Assembly: GCA_949292185.1 (NCBI GenBank)
Contig: CASEYP010000007.1
Location: forward strand, 1-64,000
Source: an uncultured bacterium
Lineage (GTDB): Bacteria; Cyanobacteriota; Vampirovibrionia; Gastranaerophilales; Gastranaerophilaceae
DNA length: 64,000 nucleotides
Direction: 5' to 3'
Shown here: piece after piece, positions 53,895-62,005 of the stretch
Layout of the letters: every line of letters begins with the position of its first letter
Numbering within the stretch: position 1 is the first letter of the stretch
Program-made: the position numbers and the translations under genes
Notes under the pieces: model-generated
Databases searched by the model: none
What the model saw: the letters and a program-made list of their open reading frames with translations, nothing else
What the model was told of the DNA's origin: nothing

Positions 53895-54533
53895 ATGGAT
53901 CAACTACAAAACCTTAATCCGGTAATACAACTTTTGATAGTAATGTCATTATTTTCATTACTACCATTTGTATTTTGTTCTATGACAAGCTTTTTAAGAT
54001 TTGTTGTTGTATTTTCTATGCTAAAAACAGCAATGGGTACACAACAAGTTCCACCGGCAATTGTAATTATCGGATTATCCATAATATTAACATTTTTCAC
54101 AATGGGACCAACATTTCAAAAAATGTATGACATGGGTTCTGTTCCATATCAGAAAAATCACGATATGATAGCAGCAATTCAAGAAGGGTCAAAACCATTA
54201 AAAGAATTTATGCTAAAACAGACAAGAGAAAGTGATTTAACATTTTTTGTCGAAATGGCGCATAAAACAAAACCCAAATCCCCAGATGACATATCAATCT
54301 GGGAAGTTGCTCCTGCTTATATCATAAGTGAATTAAAAACATCTTTTGAAATAAGCTTTATCATCTTTGTTCCATTTATTATTTTGGACTTAGTTGTCGC
54401 AAACGTACTATTGGCATTAGGTATGTTTATGTTATCGCCAACAATTATTTCTATGCCGTTTAAATTACTGATATTTATTGCTGTTGACGGGTGGGCATTA
54501 ATAGTTCAAGGACTTGTCTCAAGTTACAATTAG
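53895..54533 (+). CDS. fliP: Flagellar export gate protein FliP
   Basis: 212-aa export-gate core subunit (five copies in the gate). Four hydrophobic helices: LIVMSLFSLLPFVF, the FVVVFSMLKTAMGTQQVPPA region, SELKTSFEISFIIFVPFIILDLVVANVLLALGM and PFKLLIFIAVDGWALI. No signal peptide precedes helix 1, unlike enterobacterial FliP but like type III SctR. The loop is moderate. GGACAAATAAA precedes the ATG. The gene order O-P-Q-R is that of flagellar clusters. Confidence 0.94.
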   Translation: MDQLQNLNPVIQLLIVMSLFSLLPFVFCSMTSFLRFVVVFSMLKTAMGTQQVPPAIVIIGLSIILTFFTMGPTFQKMYDMGSVPYQKNHDMIAAIQEGSKPLKEFMLKQTRESDLTFFVEMAHKTKPKSPDDISIWEVAPAYIISELKTSFEISFIIFVPFIILDLVVANVLLALGMFMLSPTIISMPFKLLIFIAVDGWALIVQGLVSSYN

Positions 54534-54558
54534 AATTCTAAAACATAAGGAAAAAACA

Positions 54559-55047
54559 GTGGAAATTTTATTAGAATATTTAGCCAAAGGATTTTTGATA
54601 ATGTTAGCAATATCTATGCCATGCGTACTTGTGGCAGCAGGTATTGGTCTTGTCGTAGGTATATTACAAGCTGTAACCCAAGTTCAAGAACAGACAATTG
54701 CCGCTGCTCCAAAAATTCTTGGAGTATTCTTAGTAATCATTATTGGTGGCGTTGGATTTATAAGACTTTTGACAAATCTTTTCCAAGAAGGTATGGTTCT
54801 CGCATTCAATACAGTTCCACATACCGAAAGTTTTGTTCTGGATGCTGATTATCATAAATACACAACTCCTTTTGAAGGTGAAATGAAAGATAAATTTAAA
54901 AACGTTGATTCTATGGATGAAATTATGAAACATCCTGGAAAAGTTCCATATATTGACAACTACAAACGTGAAAAATATTTACCGGCAGCAAAAACACCAA
55001 TGCCAAAACCTGACTTGGTAGAAACTAAAAAAATTCTTGGAAGATAA
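54559..55047 (+). CDS. fliQ: Flagellar export gate protein FliQ with C-terminal extension
   Basis: Small two-helix gate subunit. The canonical part (1-88) reads VEILLEYLAKGFLIMLAISMPCVL, then GILQAVTQVQEQTIAAAPKILGVF and a second hydrophobic helix. FliQ usually ends near residue 89; here it runs on for about 74 more soluble, charged residues (SFVLDADYHKY to KKILGR). The start is GTG 54559 with AAGG eight bases upstream; an in-frame start at 54514 overlaps fliP and is rejected. It lies six bases before fliR. Confidence 0.92.
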   Translation: MEILLEYLAKGFLIMLAISMPCVLVAAGIGLVVGILQAVTQVQEQTIAAAPKILGVFLVIIIGGVGFIRLLTNLFQEGMVLAFNTVPHTESFVLDADYHKYTTPFEGEMKDKFKNVDSMDEIMKHPGKVPYIDNYKREKYLPAAKTPMPKPDLVETKKILGR

Positions 55048-55053
55048 TAAAAA

Positions 55054-55836
55054 ATGGATAATATAGTAACAGAATTAATGAAAATGTTCCCAACCATAAA
55101 CACCTACATAATGGCAGGTGCTTTAGTTTTTGCTAGAATGGTAGGATTTTTCAGATTTGCTCCTATATTTAACAGAAAAGATTTTCCAACACTGGTAAAA
55201 ATCCCGTTTGCACTAATTGTAACAGTTTTTATGGTTCCTTTTTTATCTCCTGAAAAAACACTTACACACTGTGATTCATTTGCTCTTTCACTGCTTTTAA
55301 ATGTCGTAGTAGGAGCTATGATTGGTTATATGGCACAACTTATAACAATCGCAATTGATTGTGGTGCTGAAATGATAAATATGCAAATGGGTCTATCATC
55401 TGCTACTACACTTGATCCTACAACTCAAGCGCAAGTATCTATTCTAACAAAAATGTTCTCTCTTATGGGAATTCTTATTTTTATCAACCTTGGTGGAATA
55501 TATTGGTTATTCAAAGCTTTAATGAGAAGTTTTGAAATTTTCCCGATGTACGCATCTCATATTCCTTTAGAGCAACTAATTAAAATGGATTTACTTATTA
55601 AAATGAGTTCAAATACATTATATATGGGACTCCAAATAGCTTCCCCTGTACTTCTTGCAACTTTAGCACAAGATATTATCCTAGGGGTAATATCTAGAAC
55701 AGCACCTCAAGTAAACGTATTCCAATTAAGCTTTCTATTTAAACCGGTTCTAGGCGCAGCAATACTAGTATGGATTTTACCTATGCTAATGAACATAATC
55801 GAAGACTACTTCCTAAGTTTTGCAAATATTATATAA
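55054..55836 (+). CDS. fliR: Flagellar export gate protein FliR
   Basis: 260-aa export-gate subunit. Six or so hydrophobic helices: YIMAGALVFARMVGFFRFAPIFN, KIPFALIVTVFMVPFL, LLLNVVVGAMIGYMAQLI, then the conserved IDCGAEMINMQMGLSSATTLDP (FliR's MGFG/P region) and PQVNVFQLSFLFKPVLGAAIL. The gene ends the O-P-Q-R cassette. No flhB or flhA follows, and the convergent decarboxylase gene starts after 33 bases with no obvious terminator. Confidence 0.95.
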   Translation: MDNIVTELMKMFPTINTYIMAGALVFARMVGFFRFAPIFNRKDFPTLVKIPFALIVTVFMVPFLSPEKTLTHCDSFALSLLLNVVVGAMIGYMAQLITIAIDCGAEMINMQMGLSSATTLDPTTQAQVSILTKMFSLMGILIFINLGGIYWLFKALMRSFEIFPMYASHIPLEQLIKMDLLIKMSSNTLYMGLQIASPVLLATLAQDIILGVISRTAPQVNVFQLSFLFKPVLGAAILVWILPMLMNIIEDYFLSFANII

Positions 55837-55869
55837 TTTTACAGAAAAAACAAATCTATTCTCAATAGC

Positions 55870-57294
55870 TTATTTCAAAACTTCAATAACATCATACCCT
55901 GTTAAATAAGGTAAATGATCTTCTGTAATAAGTTCCCCAGGCAATAATATAGAAATACCTGGAGGACATTCTGCAACAACTTCTCCTGATAATCTTCCAA
56001 CAGCTTCTTTTGTTGGAACAATTTCTTTTTCTGAAAAATATGCATCCCTCAAATTCTTTTTAATTATCGGCATAAGCATTGGCATATGTTTTTTATTTTC
56101 CAAATAATAAATATCTTTATAATTATGAGTATCAATTTTTTTCAAACAATCAACCAAATACTCAAAATCTGAACGCTTATTACCAATATTACAAAGAATT
56201 AAAATACCAACATCAGAGGCACTTTCAACTTCAATACCAAAATCAATTTCCAAAATTGATTCCAATCTCTTACCTGATAAACCGTCAGCCTTAATAAAGA
56301 CTTTAGTTACATCAGTTTTATAACCAAAATCAGATTTCAACTGATGAATATTTTGCATTTTATCAATTTCTGAGCGCAAATATTTTGCATTAGCGATAGC
56401 TCTGGATAATTGTTTTTGACCTCTTGGGCTTTGTAAATTTGCACGAGCAGCATCTAAACTGCCTAAAAGCATTAAAGATGGACTTGTTGTATGTAACAAC
56501 ATCAAAGCTCTTTCAACATCCTCAGCATTAACCAAAGAATTTTCTGCAATATGAAGCATAGAAGATTGACTCATACTGCCACCAGTCTTATGCAAAGAAT
56601 GAACAACAATATCAGCACCTAATTTTAATGATGTTGTTGGTAATTTGTCATTAAAATTCCACAAACACCCGTGAGCCTCATCAACAATTAGAGGAACATT
56701 GTGTTTTTTACAAATTTTTGCAATAGAAGCGACATCAGAAACTACCCCTTCATAAGTCGGGTTAGTAATCCAAACAGCAGAAACATCATCATTTTCTTCA
56801 AGTAATTTTTCAACATCAGATGCTTCGACATTTCCCCACAAACCCCAATCAGTCAATTTTTCAGGAACAATCCATAATGGATCAGCCCCAGAAATAATTA
56901 AACCGGTTAAAATAGATCTGTGGCAATTTCTATTAACAATAACTTTTTGACCTTTTTTAGTTAACCCCATTGCAATAGCTAGATTACCAATAGTAGATCC
57001 GTTAAGCAGGAAGAAAGTTCTTTTTGCGCCAAAGGCTTTTGCTGCTAATTCTTCAGCTTCCTTTATAGGACCTGTTGCAGGAGTTAAAGTACCCAAATTA
57101 TCAAATTCATCTGTTGTATCAACAAGCAAAGCTTTTTTCCCGACAAGATTTCTAAAGTCAGGTAACGTTCCCAACCCTTTGGTATGTCCAGGAATATGAA
57201 ACTGAAAAGTCGGATTGTCATAAGCTTTTTTAAGGGCTTCTACAATCGGGGCGTGAATTTTTACTTGTTTATCATTTTTTATTTTATTGGGCAT
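55870..57294 (-). CDS. Orn/Lys/Arg decarboxylase (PLP-dependent, fold type I)
   Basis: 474-aa decarboxylase making a polyamine or cadaverine/agmatine. The motifs are TPATGPIKEAEELAAKAFGAKRTFFLLNGSTIGN split across the start of the PLP domain, VNRNCHRSILTGLIISGADP, LIVDEAHG (PLP-binding Asp and Ala) and VHSLHKTGGSMSQSSML with the Schiff-base Lys. The small, SpeA-like form (no wing domain) matches Bacillus SpeA rather than E. coli AdiA. Substrate cannot be fixed by eye. The start lacks a Shine-Dalgarno. It diverges from the barrel protein gene. Confidence 0.9.
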   Translation of the reverse strand: MPNKIKNDKQVKIHAPIVEALKKAYDNPTFQFHIPGHTKGLGTLPDFRNLVGKKALLVDTTDEFDNLGTLTPATGPIKEAEELAAKAFGAKRTFFLLNGSTIGNLAIAMGLTKKGQKVIVNRNCHRSILTGLIISGADPLWIVPEKLTDWGLWGNVEASDVEKLLEENDDVSAVWITNPTYEGVVSDVASIAKICKKHNVPLIVDEAHGCLWNFNDKLPTTSLKLGADIVVHSLHKTGGSMSQSSMLHIAENSLVNAEDVERALMLLHTTSPSLMLLGSLDAARANLQSPRGQKQLSRAIANAKYLRSEIDKMQNIHQLKSDFGYKTDVTKVFIKADGLSGKRLESILEIDFGIEVESASDVGILILCNIGNKRSDFEYLVDCLKKIDTHNYKDIYYLENKKHMPMLMPIIKKNLRDAYFSEKEIVPTKEAVGRLSGEVVAECPPGISILLPGELITEDHLPYLTGYDVIEVLK

Positions 57295-57337
57295 AGTAAA
57301 AATATACTACAAAAAACTTTAAAATCTACATGTATTA

Positions 57338-57346
57338 TGATACAAT
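57338..57346 (+). promoter_or_regulatory. Extended -10 element of the barrel protein gene
   Basis: TGA then TACAAT (57341-57346), ten bases before the ATG at 57357, with no Shine-Dalgarno. Confidence 0.5.
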
Positions 57347-57356
57347 CTTTACACAT

Positions 57357-58757
57357 ATGAAAAAAATATTAAAATTCATACTTGTATCAACATTAATATT
57401 TATCCCGTCATTAGATGCAAAGGCTGCGGAAGACATAGCTGACGAACTACTGGAAACAAAATTTGCAGACGAAATTGTTCTTAACACAAATCCGCATGAA
57501 TTAACAACAGACAAAAATAATAATAATAAATTTAATAAAAGAATAGCAATCGAACAAAGTGAAAATGATAATTTAGAAACACCAAATCCACAAACAGAAA
57601 CACCAAAAGAACAATTTAAAGAACTTTTCAGATTGAACTCAAATATTGATAGACCTGATGACGAAGATTCAATTTTGGATAACAACGAGTTGGATTTTGA
57701 AATATTTAGAAGATTTGATAAAGATAATGATAATCAAATTGATAAAGACACTTTACTTGGGAAAATTTATCATACCAAAATAACAAGAACAGATATTCAA
57801 TCATTTTTACTACAAAATGAATTAACTCACGAATTTGAAAAAGGCCCGCTGCATAAAGTACAAATGTATGCAGGATATCGTGGTGGAATTAATGCAATAT
57901 TTGACCCTCATTCATATTCAACAGAATATGACAATGCAACAACAGAAATTGGTGCATACGGTTCATTCAAAAATCCAAACTACAAATTCAAATTTAATTT
58001 AAACCCTGTTCCATCATCCGGAAGGAACTATTTAGATTCCATCTGGGGTGATGCATATATTATGAATACCTCAATTCCAAATCATCAAATTGTTGTGGGT
58101 TATTCAAGAGTTCAAACAGGTATAGAAGGTGGCTCATCTTCATTTGTACTACCATTTGTTGCAAGATCTCAAATTGCAAGAAACTTTGGAAATTCAAGAT
58201 CATTATCTGTAAAAATTATGGGTAATTATAAATATGCCGACTATACACTTGCCGCAGGCTCATCTGGAAGATCACTCATTGCAGGTTTTCCTGGAACAGA
58301 ATTTACAGGCTGGTTAAACGTAAAACCATTTGGTTCACTTGACCATAAACTTGGTAAATTAACCATAGGTGGAGGCTTTAGTGGCGGACATAATCAAATA
58401 AATTATAGTGTCGGCAGTCTTTATATAGGTTATAGACACAAAAAACTTTGGACAAATTTTGAAGCTTCTATTGCTGATGGATATAACGGATCTCAAGGTG
58501 TAAGTGAAAATAAAGCTTGTGGTTATGCTTATACAATCGGCTGGAAATTTACACCACAATTTCAACTTATAGGAAGAGTTGACCAGTTTGATCCGAACAG
58601 AGATATTTCAGGCGATTTGAGAAGAGAATATACTGTTGGTATAAACTGGTTTATAAAAGGTCAAGCCTTAAAAGTAATTTTAAACTATGTATTTTGTGAT
58701 TGGCAAAACCGTGAAGACAGTCACAGACTCATTCTTGCCACCCAAATATTATTGTAG
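57357..58757 (+). CDS. Outer-membrane beta-barrel protein with calcium-loop motif
   Basis: 466 aa with a signal peptide (MKKILKFILVSTLIFIPSLDAKA). Residues 25-115 are disordered and acidic. A single EF-hand/dockerin-like loop DKDNDNQIDKDT follows (about 121-132). From about 165 on the protein is alternating beta strands with aromatic ends (YAGYRGGINAIFD, KFKFNLNPVPSSG, GQALKVILNYVFCDW), ending in a hydrophobic strand (HRLILATQILL), as an outer-membrane barrel should. A porin-like role is inferred. The earlier in-frame start at 57330 lies over the promoter and is rejected. Confidence 0.75.
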   Translation: MKKILKFILVSTLIFIPSLDAKAAEDIADELLETKFADEIVLNTNPHELTTDKNNNNKFNKRIAIEQSENDNLETPNPQTETPKEQFKELFRLNSNIDRPDDEDSILDNNELDFEIFRRFDKDNDNQIDKDTLLGKIYHTKITRTDIQSFLLQNELTHEFEKGPLHKVQMYAGYRGGINAIFDPHSYSTEYDNATTEIGAYGSFKNPNYKFKFNLNPVPSSGRNYLDSIWGDAYIMNTSIPNHQIVVGYSRVQTGIEGGSSSFVLPFVARSQIARNFGNSRSLSVKIMGNYKYADYTLAAGSSGRSLIAGFPGTEFTGWLNVKPFGSLDHKLGKLTIGGGFSGGHNQINYSVGSLYIGYRHKKLWTNFEASIADGYNGSQGVSENKACGYAYTIGWKFTPQFQLIGRVDQFDPNRDISGDLRREYTVGINWFIKGQALKVILNYVFCDWQNREDSHRLILATQILL

Positions 58758-58828
58758 ACTAGACTTTATATAAAAAATACGATATAATTATAACATACAG
58801 ATGGAAGTTATTAAGGATTGGTTTTAGA

Positions 58829-59692
58829 GTGAAAATTTTTGGTAAAAAATCTGCATTTACACTGTCTGAAATTCTTATAACATTAGGAGTTATCGGGACA
58901 ATTAGTGCAATGACAATTCCAACATTAGCATATAATTACAGATCAAAAGTACTTGAAGAACAATACAGAACAACATATAGTGATATCAGAGAAATTGGTT
59001 CTCGATTAAATTATGACAAAGGCGATGTTGGTACATACGCAAACAAAACCGATTTTGGTGTTTGGCAAAGAGATTTTATGGCAATGTTAAATGGAGGTAA
59101 TAATTTATTTGAAACTCCAACCCCAGGAAACATAAAACAAAAGCTAAAAGATTTTTATAAAGATGGTGGCGGTAGCCCTGGGCCATATTATTTTCATATG
59201 GGCACCAGAGGTAGAGAAGAAGCCGGTGGTGCTGGCGGAACAAACTACCTATGTGATAACGGAAGTATTTGGACTGATTCCAGAGGCAGAGTTTGGACAT
59301 TTAACGATGAAAATAGAATTATATGTGTTGATATAAACGGTTCAGCTAACCCAAACACTTATAATATTGACATCTTCTCATTTGTTCCAATGGATGCCGA
59401 AATGGTTGCAACTTGGGTATATAATGACCCTGATAACCCTGAAAATTACAGCGGCGCAATTATCCCGTGTGACATTGAACAACAGCACAGACACGATCTA
59501 GGAAACACAAAACCTACAAAAACAGATGGCAAATATGAAAAAGGGACAGGCTCAGCATTAGATTATTGTCCATTCTTTGAACCTATCGAAAATATTGCCC
59601 CTATGAACAGTTACAAACCTGGGAAATCCTCCAGAAACAAAACAGTAACTGCAAATGATAACTATTGGAAAGCGTATATTGATTATAAATAA
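58829..59692 (+). CDS. Second type IV pilin-like protein
   Basis: 287 aa. The leader MKIFGKKSA precedes the prepilin site A/FTLSEILITLG with the +5 Glu, then a hydrophobic helix to about residue 30. The mature domain is large for a pilin, with glycine-rich loops (GRGREEAGGAGG split by Thr) and several cysteines. It starts with GTG (AAGGAT 11 bases upstream). The cleavage residue is Ala rather than the usual Gly. It has a terminator (59702-59736) and no pilus assembly neighbours, so it may be a minor pilin or adhesin. It shares the N-terminal style of the protein at 20228-21010 but little else. Confidence 0.85.
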   Translation: MKIFGKKSAFTLSEILITLGVIGTISAMTIPTLAYNYRSKVLEEQYRTTYSDIREIGSRLNYDKGDVGTYANKTDFGVWQRDFMAMLNGGNNLFETPTPGNIKQKLKDFYKDGGGSPGPYYFHMGTRGREEAGGAGGTNYLCDNGSIWTDSRGRVWTFNDENRIICVDINGSANPNTYNIDIFSFVPMDAEMVATWVYNDPDNPENYSGAIIPCDIEQQHRHDLGNTKPTKTDGKYEKGTGSALDYCPFFEPIENIAPMNSYKPGKSSRNKTVTANDNYWKAYIDYK

Positions 59693-59701
59693 AAAAAATA
59701 A

Positions 59702-59736
59702 AAAAAATCCTGTTTTTATTTAAAACAGGATTTTTT
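59702..59736. terminator. Bidirectional terminator
   Basis: AAAAAATCCTGTTTT (59702-59716) and AAAACAGGATTTTTT (59722-59736) with a 5-base loop; ends the pilin gene and the convergent alcohol dehydrogenase operon. Confidence 0.92.
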
Positions 59737-59757
59737 CTTGCAATTTATCTGTCTCAA

Positions 59758-60729
59758 CTAAAATTTCAATAAAACTTTTAAAGTATCTTTTTGTTTATTT
59801 TTTTCAAACCCTTCAATCGCATCATCAATAGAATAAGTTGCAGAAATTAAAGGTGAAAAATCAATTCTACCGGATTTTAAAAGTCTTAATGCAGCAGGGA
59901 ACTGTCCACATCTTGAACCTAACACTGTAATCTCATCAATTACAATTGGTGCAAGATTAAATTCTTTAGATGCTGCAACTGTACTTTTCAAAACTAAAGT
60001 TCCACGTGGTTTTGTCAAAGCTAAAGCAGTTTCAAACCCTGAAATAGATCCTGTTGCTTCTACAACTACATCATATTTTTTCTCTATTGCAAAATCATTT
60101 AATAAAGAAGTTTCAACTCCTTGAGCTTTTGCAATATCCAATTTATTTTGATGTTTACCAACCAAAATAACATCAATGTTTTGCGCATTTAGAGCTAATG
60201 CTGTAATCAAACCTAATTTACCATCACCTAAAACAACAACTTTTTCAAACGGTTTTATATGATGTTGTTCTGTAATTTCTAAAGCTGCTGCTAAAGGTTC
60301 TACAAAAACAGCTTGATTATCAGGAACGTTTTCAGGCACTTCAAACAAAACTTCTGTCGGCATTGTAAAATATTGTGCAAAAACTCCATCTTTATGGAAA
60401 ATTCCCAAGGTATGACGATTAGGGCAATGACGATATAATTTTTCTGCACACCAAGGACAATCAGGTTCTTTGCATCCATAGCTAATTTCAGGAACTACTC
60501 TTTTACCAACTAAAGATTTATCTTCACCATTCACTTCTTCCACAATTCCAACTGCTTCATGTCCTAATATTCCGACATAACCCATATAGCCTTTTGTAAT
60601 TTCATAATCCGTATTACAAATTCCGGCTAAAGTAACCCTTACCAAAGCTTCGCCTTTTTTAGGAACAGGTTTTTCATAGTCATTTACCAATTTTAATTCA
60701 TTATCTTTTGTAAAAACTACAGCTTTCAT
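59758..60729 (-). CDS. Zinc-dependent alcohol dehydrogenase (MDR family)
   Basis: 323-aa medium-chain dehydrogenase. The catalytic zinc ligands lie in LAGICNTDYE (Cys) and GILGHEAVG (His-Glu), and the structural zinc cysteines in CKEPDCPWCAEKLYRHC. The nucleotide-binding fold has VVLGDGKLGLI in place of the usual GAGPVG. It resembles threonine/sorbitol/galactitol dehydrogenases more than ethanol dehydrogenase. It is the second gene of an operon, following a sugar-type solute-binding protein after ten bases, so the substrate may be a polyol or sugar alcohol that the latter binds; this is inference. Confidence 0.9.
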   Translation of the reverse strand: MKAVVFTKDNELKLVNDYEKPVPKKGEALVRVTLAGICNTDYEITKGYMGYVGILGHEAVGIVEEVNGEDKSLVGKRVVPEISYGCKEPDCPWCAEKLYRHCPNRHTLGIFHKDGVFAQYFTMPTEVLFEVPENVPDNQAVFVEPLAAALEITEQHHIKPFEKVVVLGDGKLGLITALALNAQNIDVILVGKHQNKLDIAKAQGVETSLLNDFAIEKKYDVVVEATGSISGFETALALTKPRGTLVLKSTVAASKEFNLAPIVIDEITVLGSRCGQFPAALRLLKSGRIDFSPLISATYSIDDAIEGFEKNKQKDTLKVLLKF

Positions 60730-60739
60730 TATTTTCTCC

Positions 60740-61963
60740 TTATTCTTCTATAGATTTCCAATCTTTTGCAGCCTTGTCCAAAATATTTTTGGTTGAAGAC
60801 TTGTCTAATAATATCTCTTGAGTTGAGGAATTTATTATATTATTTATATCTTTTTGACCTTTTTGAGTTCTGTAAACAGGTTGAATTTTATCTAACTGCT
60901 TTGCACTAATAACTCTTGCCTTTGCCATTAAATCATTTTTATCATATTTTGTATAAAATTCATTTTGAAGTGTGTTATCATTTACAGCAAGAATATTAGT
61001 TAATTTTGCAAGTTCAAGTTGATTTTTGTCATTTGTCAAATAAAGAGCAAACTTCAGGGCTTCATCTTTATGTTTAGCCCTTAATGGTATAACAAAATTC
61101 ATTAATGAAAAATCATTTTGCCCTAACTCCCCTGTAATTTGAGGTGCTACATCAGTTTTAGCATAGGTTGCCGGAGCGTTTTCTTTTATCATATTTAAAA
61201 AATTAGCCCCTGCCGTTATTAACATAATATTTCCTGACATATACTTTTCTAAGGCTTCTTGAAGTGTCATTGTAACTGATTCTTTCGGAATTAAATCCTT
61301 TGAATATAAATACTTAAACAAATCAAAAACTTCTATAGCTTTTTCAGAATTTATTAACGAAGAAGATGCAACTCCGTATTTATTCAAGATCTTCAACATA
61401 GTATCATTTTCGGTAATACTTGGAAGCATAATATAAGCTCCTGAACAAGCTTTTACAATCGGTGCAAATTTTGAAATTTGATCATAACTATTTGGAACAG
61501 GTATTCCAGACTTTTCAAGTAATGCCTTATTATATATTGTAATGGCACTTGTTGCATACCAAGGTATAGAATAAATTTTTTCTTTATATCTTAAAGAATT
61601 CAAAATTTCTTTATTAAATTGAGTCATTTGATTTTCAGGAATTTCATACAAAGCACCTTTATGAGCTAATGTAGCTGAAAAATCAGGATTTAAATTAACC
61701 AAATCTGGAGGATTATCGCTCAAAACAGCGGCAAGCGTTCTTTTTTCACCTTCAGAAAACGGAACATCAATCCACTTAATTTTTATATCAGGATTCTCTT
61801 TTTCAAAATCCGATATAACATTTTTAATATACGGAGCAAAATCACTCATCTGAAGAGTCCAAAAGACAACTTCGTCATTTTGAGGTTTTCTATGGAAAAT
61901 AAAAAACATGCTCGTAACTAAAATAAATGTAGTAACAATTACAATCCAAAAACTTTTAGACAA
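60740..61963 (-). CDS. Extracellular solute-binding protein, family 1
   Basis: 407-aa sugar-type ABC transporter binding protein. A single N-terminal hydrophobic helix (WIVIVTTFILVTSMFFIF) lacks a lipobox cysteine, so it is probably an uncleaved anchor. Binding-protein blocks follow: NVISDFEKENPDIKIKWIDV, PDLVNLNPDFSATLA, YSIPWYATSAITIYNKALLEKSG and ALKFALYLTNDKNQL. No permease or ATPase gene adjoins it; it is paired only with the zinc alcohol dehydrogenase. Its membrane-spanning partners must lie elsewhere. Confidence 0.9.
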   Translation of the reverse strand: MSKSFWIVIVTTFILVTSMFFIFHRKPQNDEVVFWTLQMSDFAPYIKNVISDFEKENPDIKIKWIDVPFSEGEKRTLAAVLSDNPPDLVNLNPDFSATLAHKGALYEIPENQMTQFNKEILNSLRYKEKIYSIPWYATSAITIYNKALLEKSGIPVPNSYDQISKFAPIVKACSGAYIMLPSITENDTMLKILNKYGVASSSLINSEKAIEVFDLFKYLYSKDLIPKESVTMTLQEALEKYMSGNIMLITAGANFLNMIKENAPATYAKTDVAPQITGELGQNDFSLMNFVIPLRAKHKDEALKFALYLTNDKNQLELAKLTNILAVNDNTLQNEFYTKYDKNDLMAKARVISAKQLDKIQPVYRTQKGQKDINNIINSSTQEILLDKSSTKNILDKAAKDWKSIEE

Positions 61964-61968
61964 AATAT

Positions 61969-61996
61969 TTGCTCCCTATGACCGATATGATATAAT
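61969..61996 (+). promoter_or_regulatory. Promoter of rarA
   Basis: -35 TTGCTC (61969-61974), a 16-base spacer ending in TGA, -10 TATAAT (61991-61996). Nine bases separate it from the ATG; no Shine-Dalgarno. Confidence 0.65.
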
Positions 61997-62005
61997 AATT
62001 ATACT

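Noticed and set aside
54514-54558. Upstream start for fliQ
   Set aside because: It would overlap fliP and add 15 residues before the conserved FliQ start; the GTG at 54559 has a proper AAGG site.
52042-55836. Type III injectisome
   Set aside because: FliO is flagellum-specific and the order O-P-Q-R is flagellar; the SctQ-like and SctR-like traits alone are not enough.
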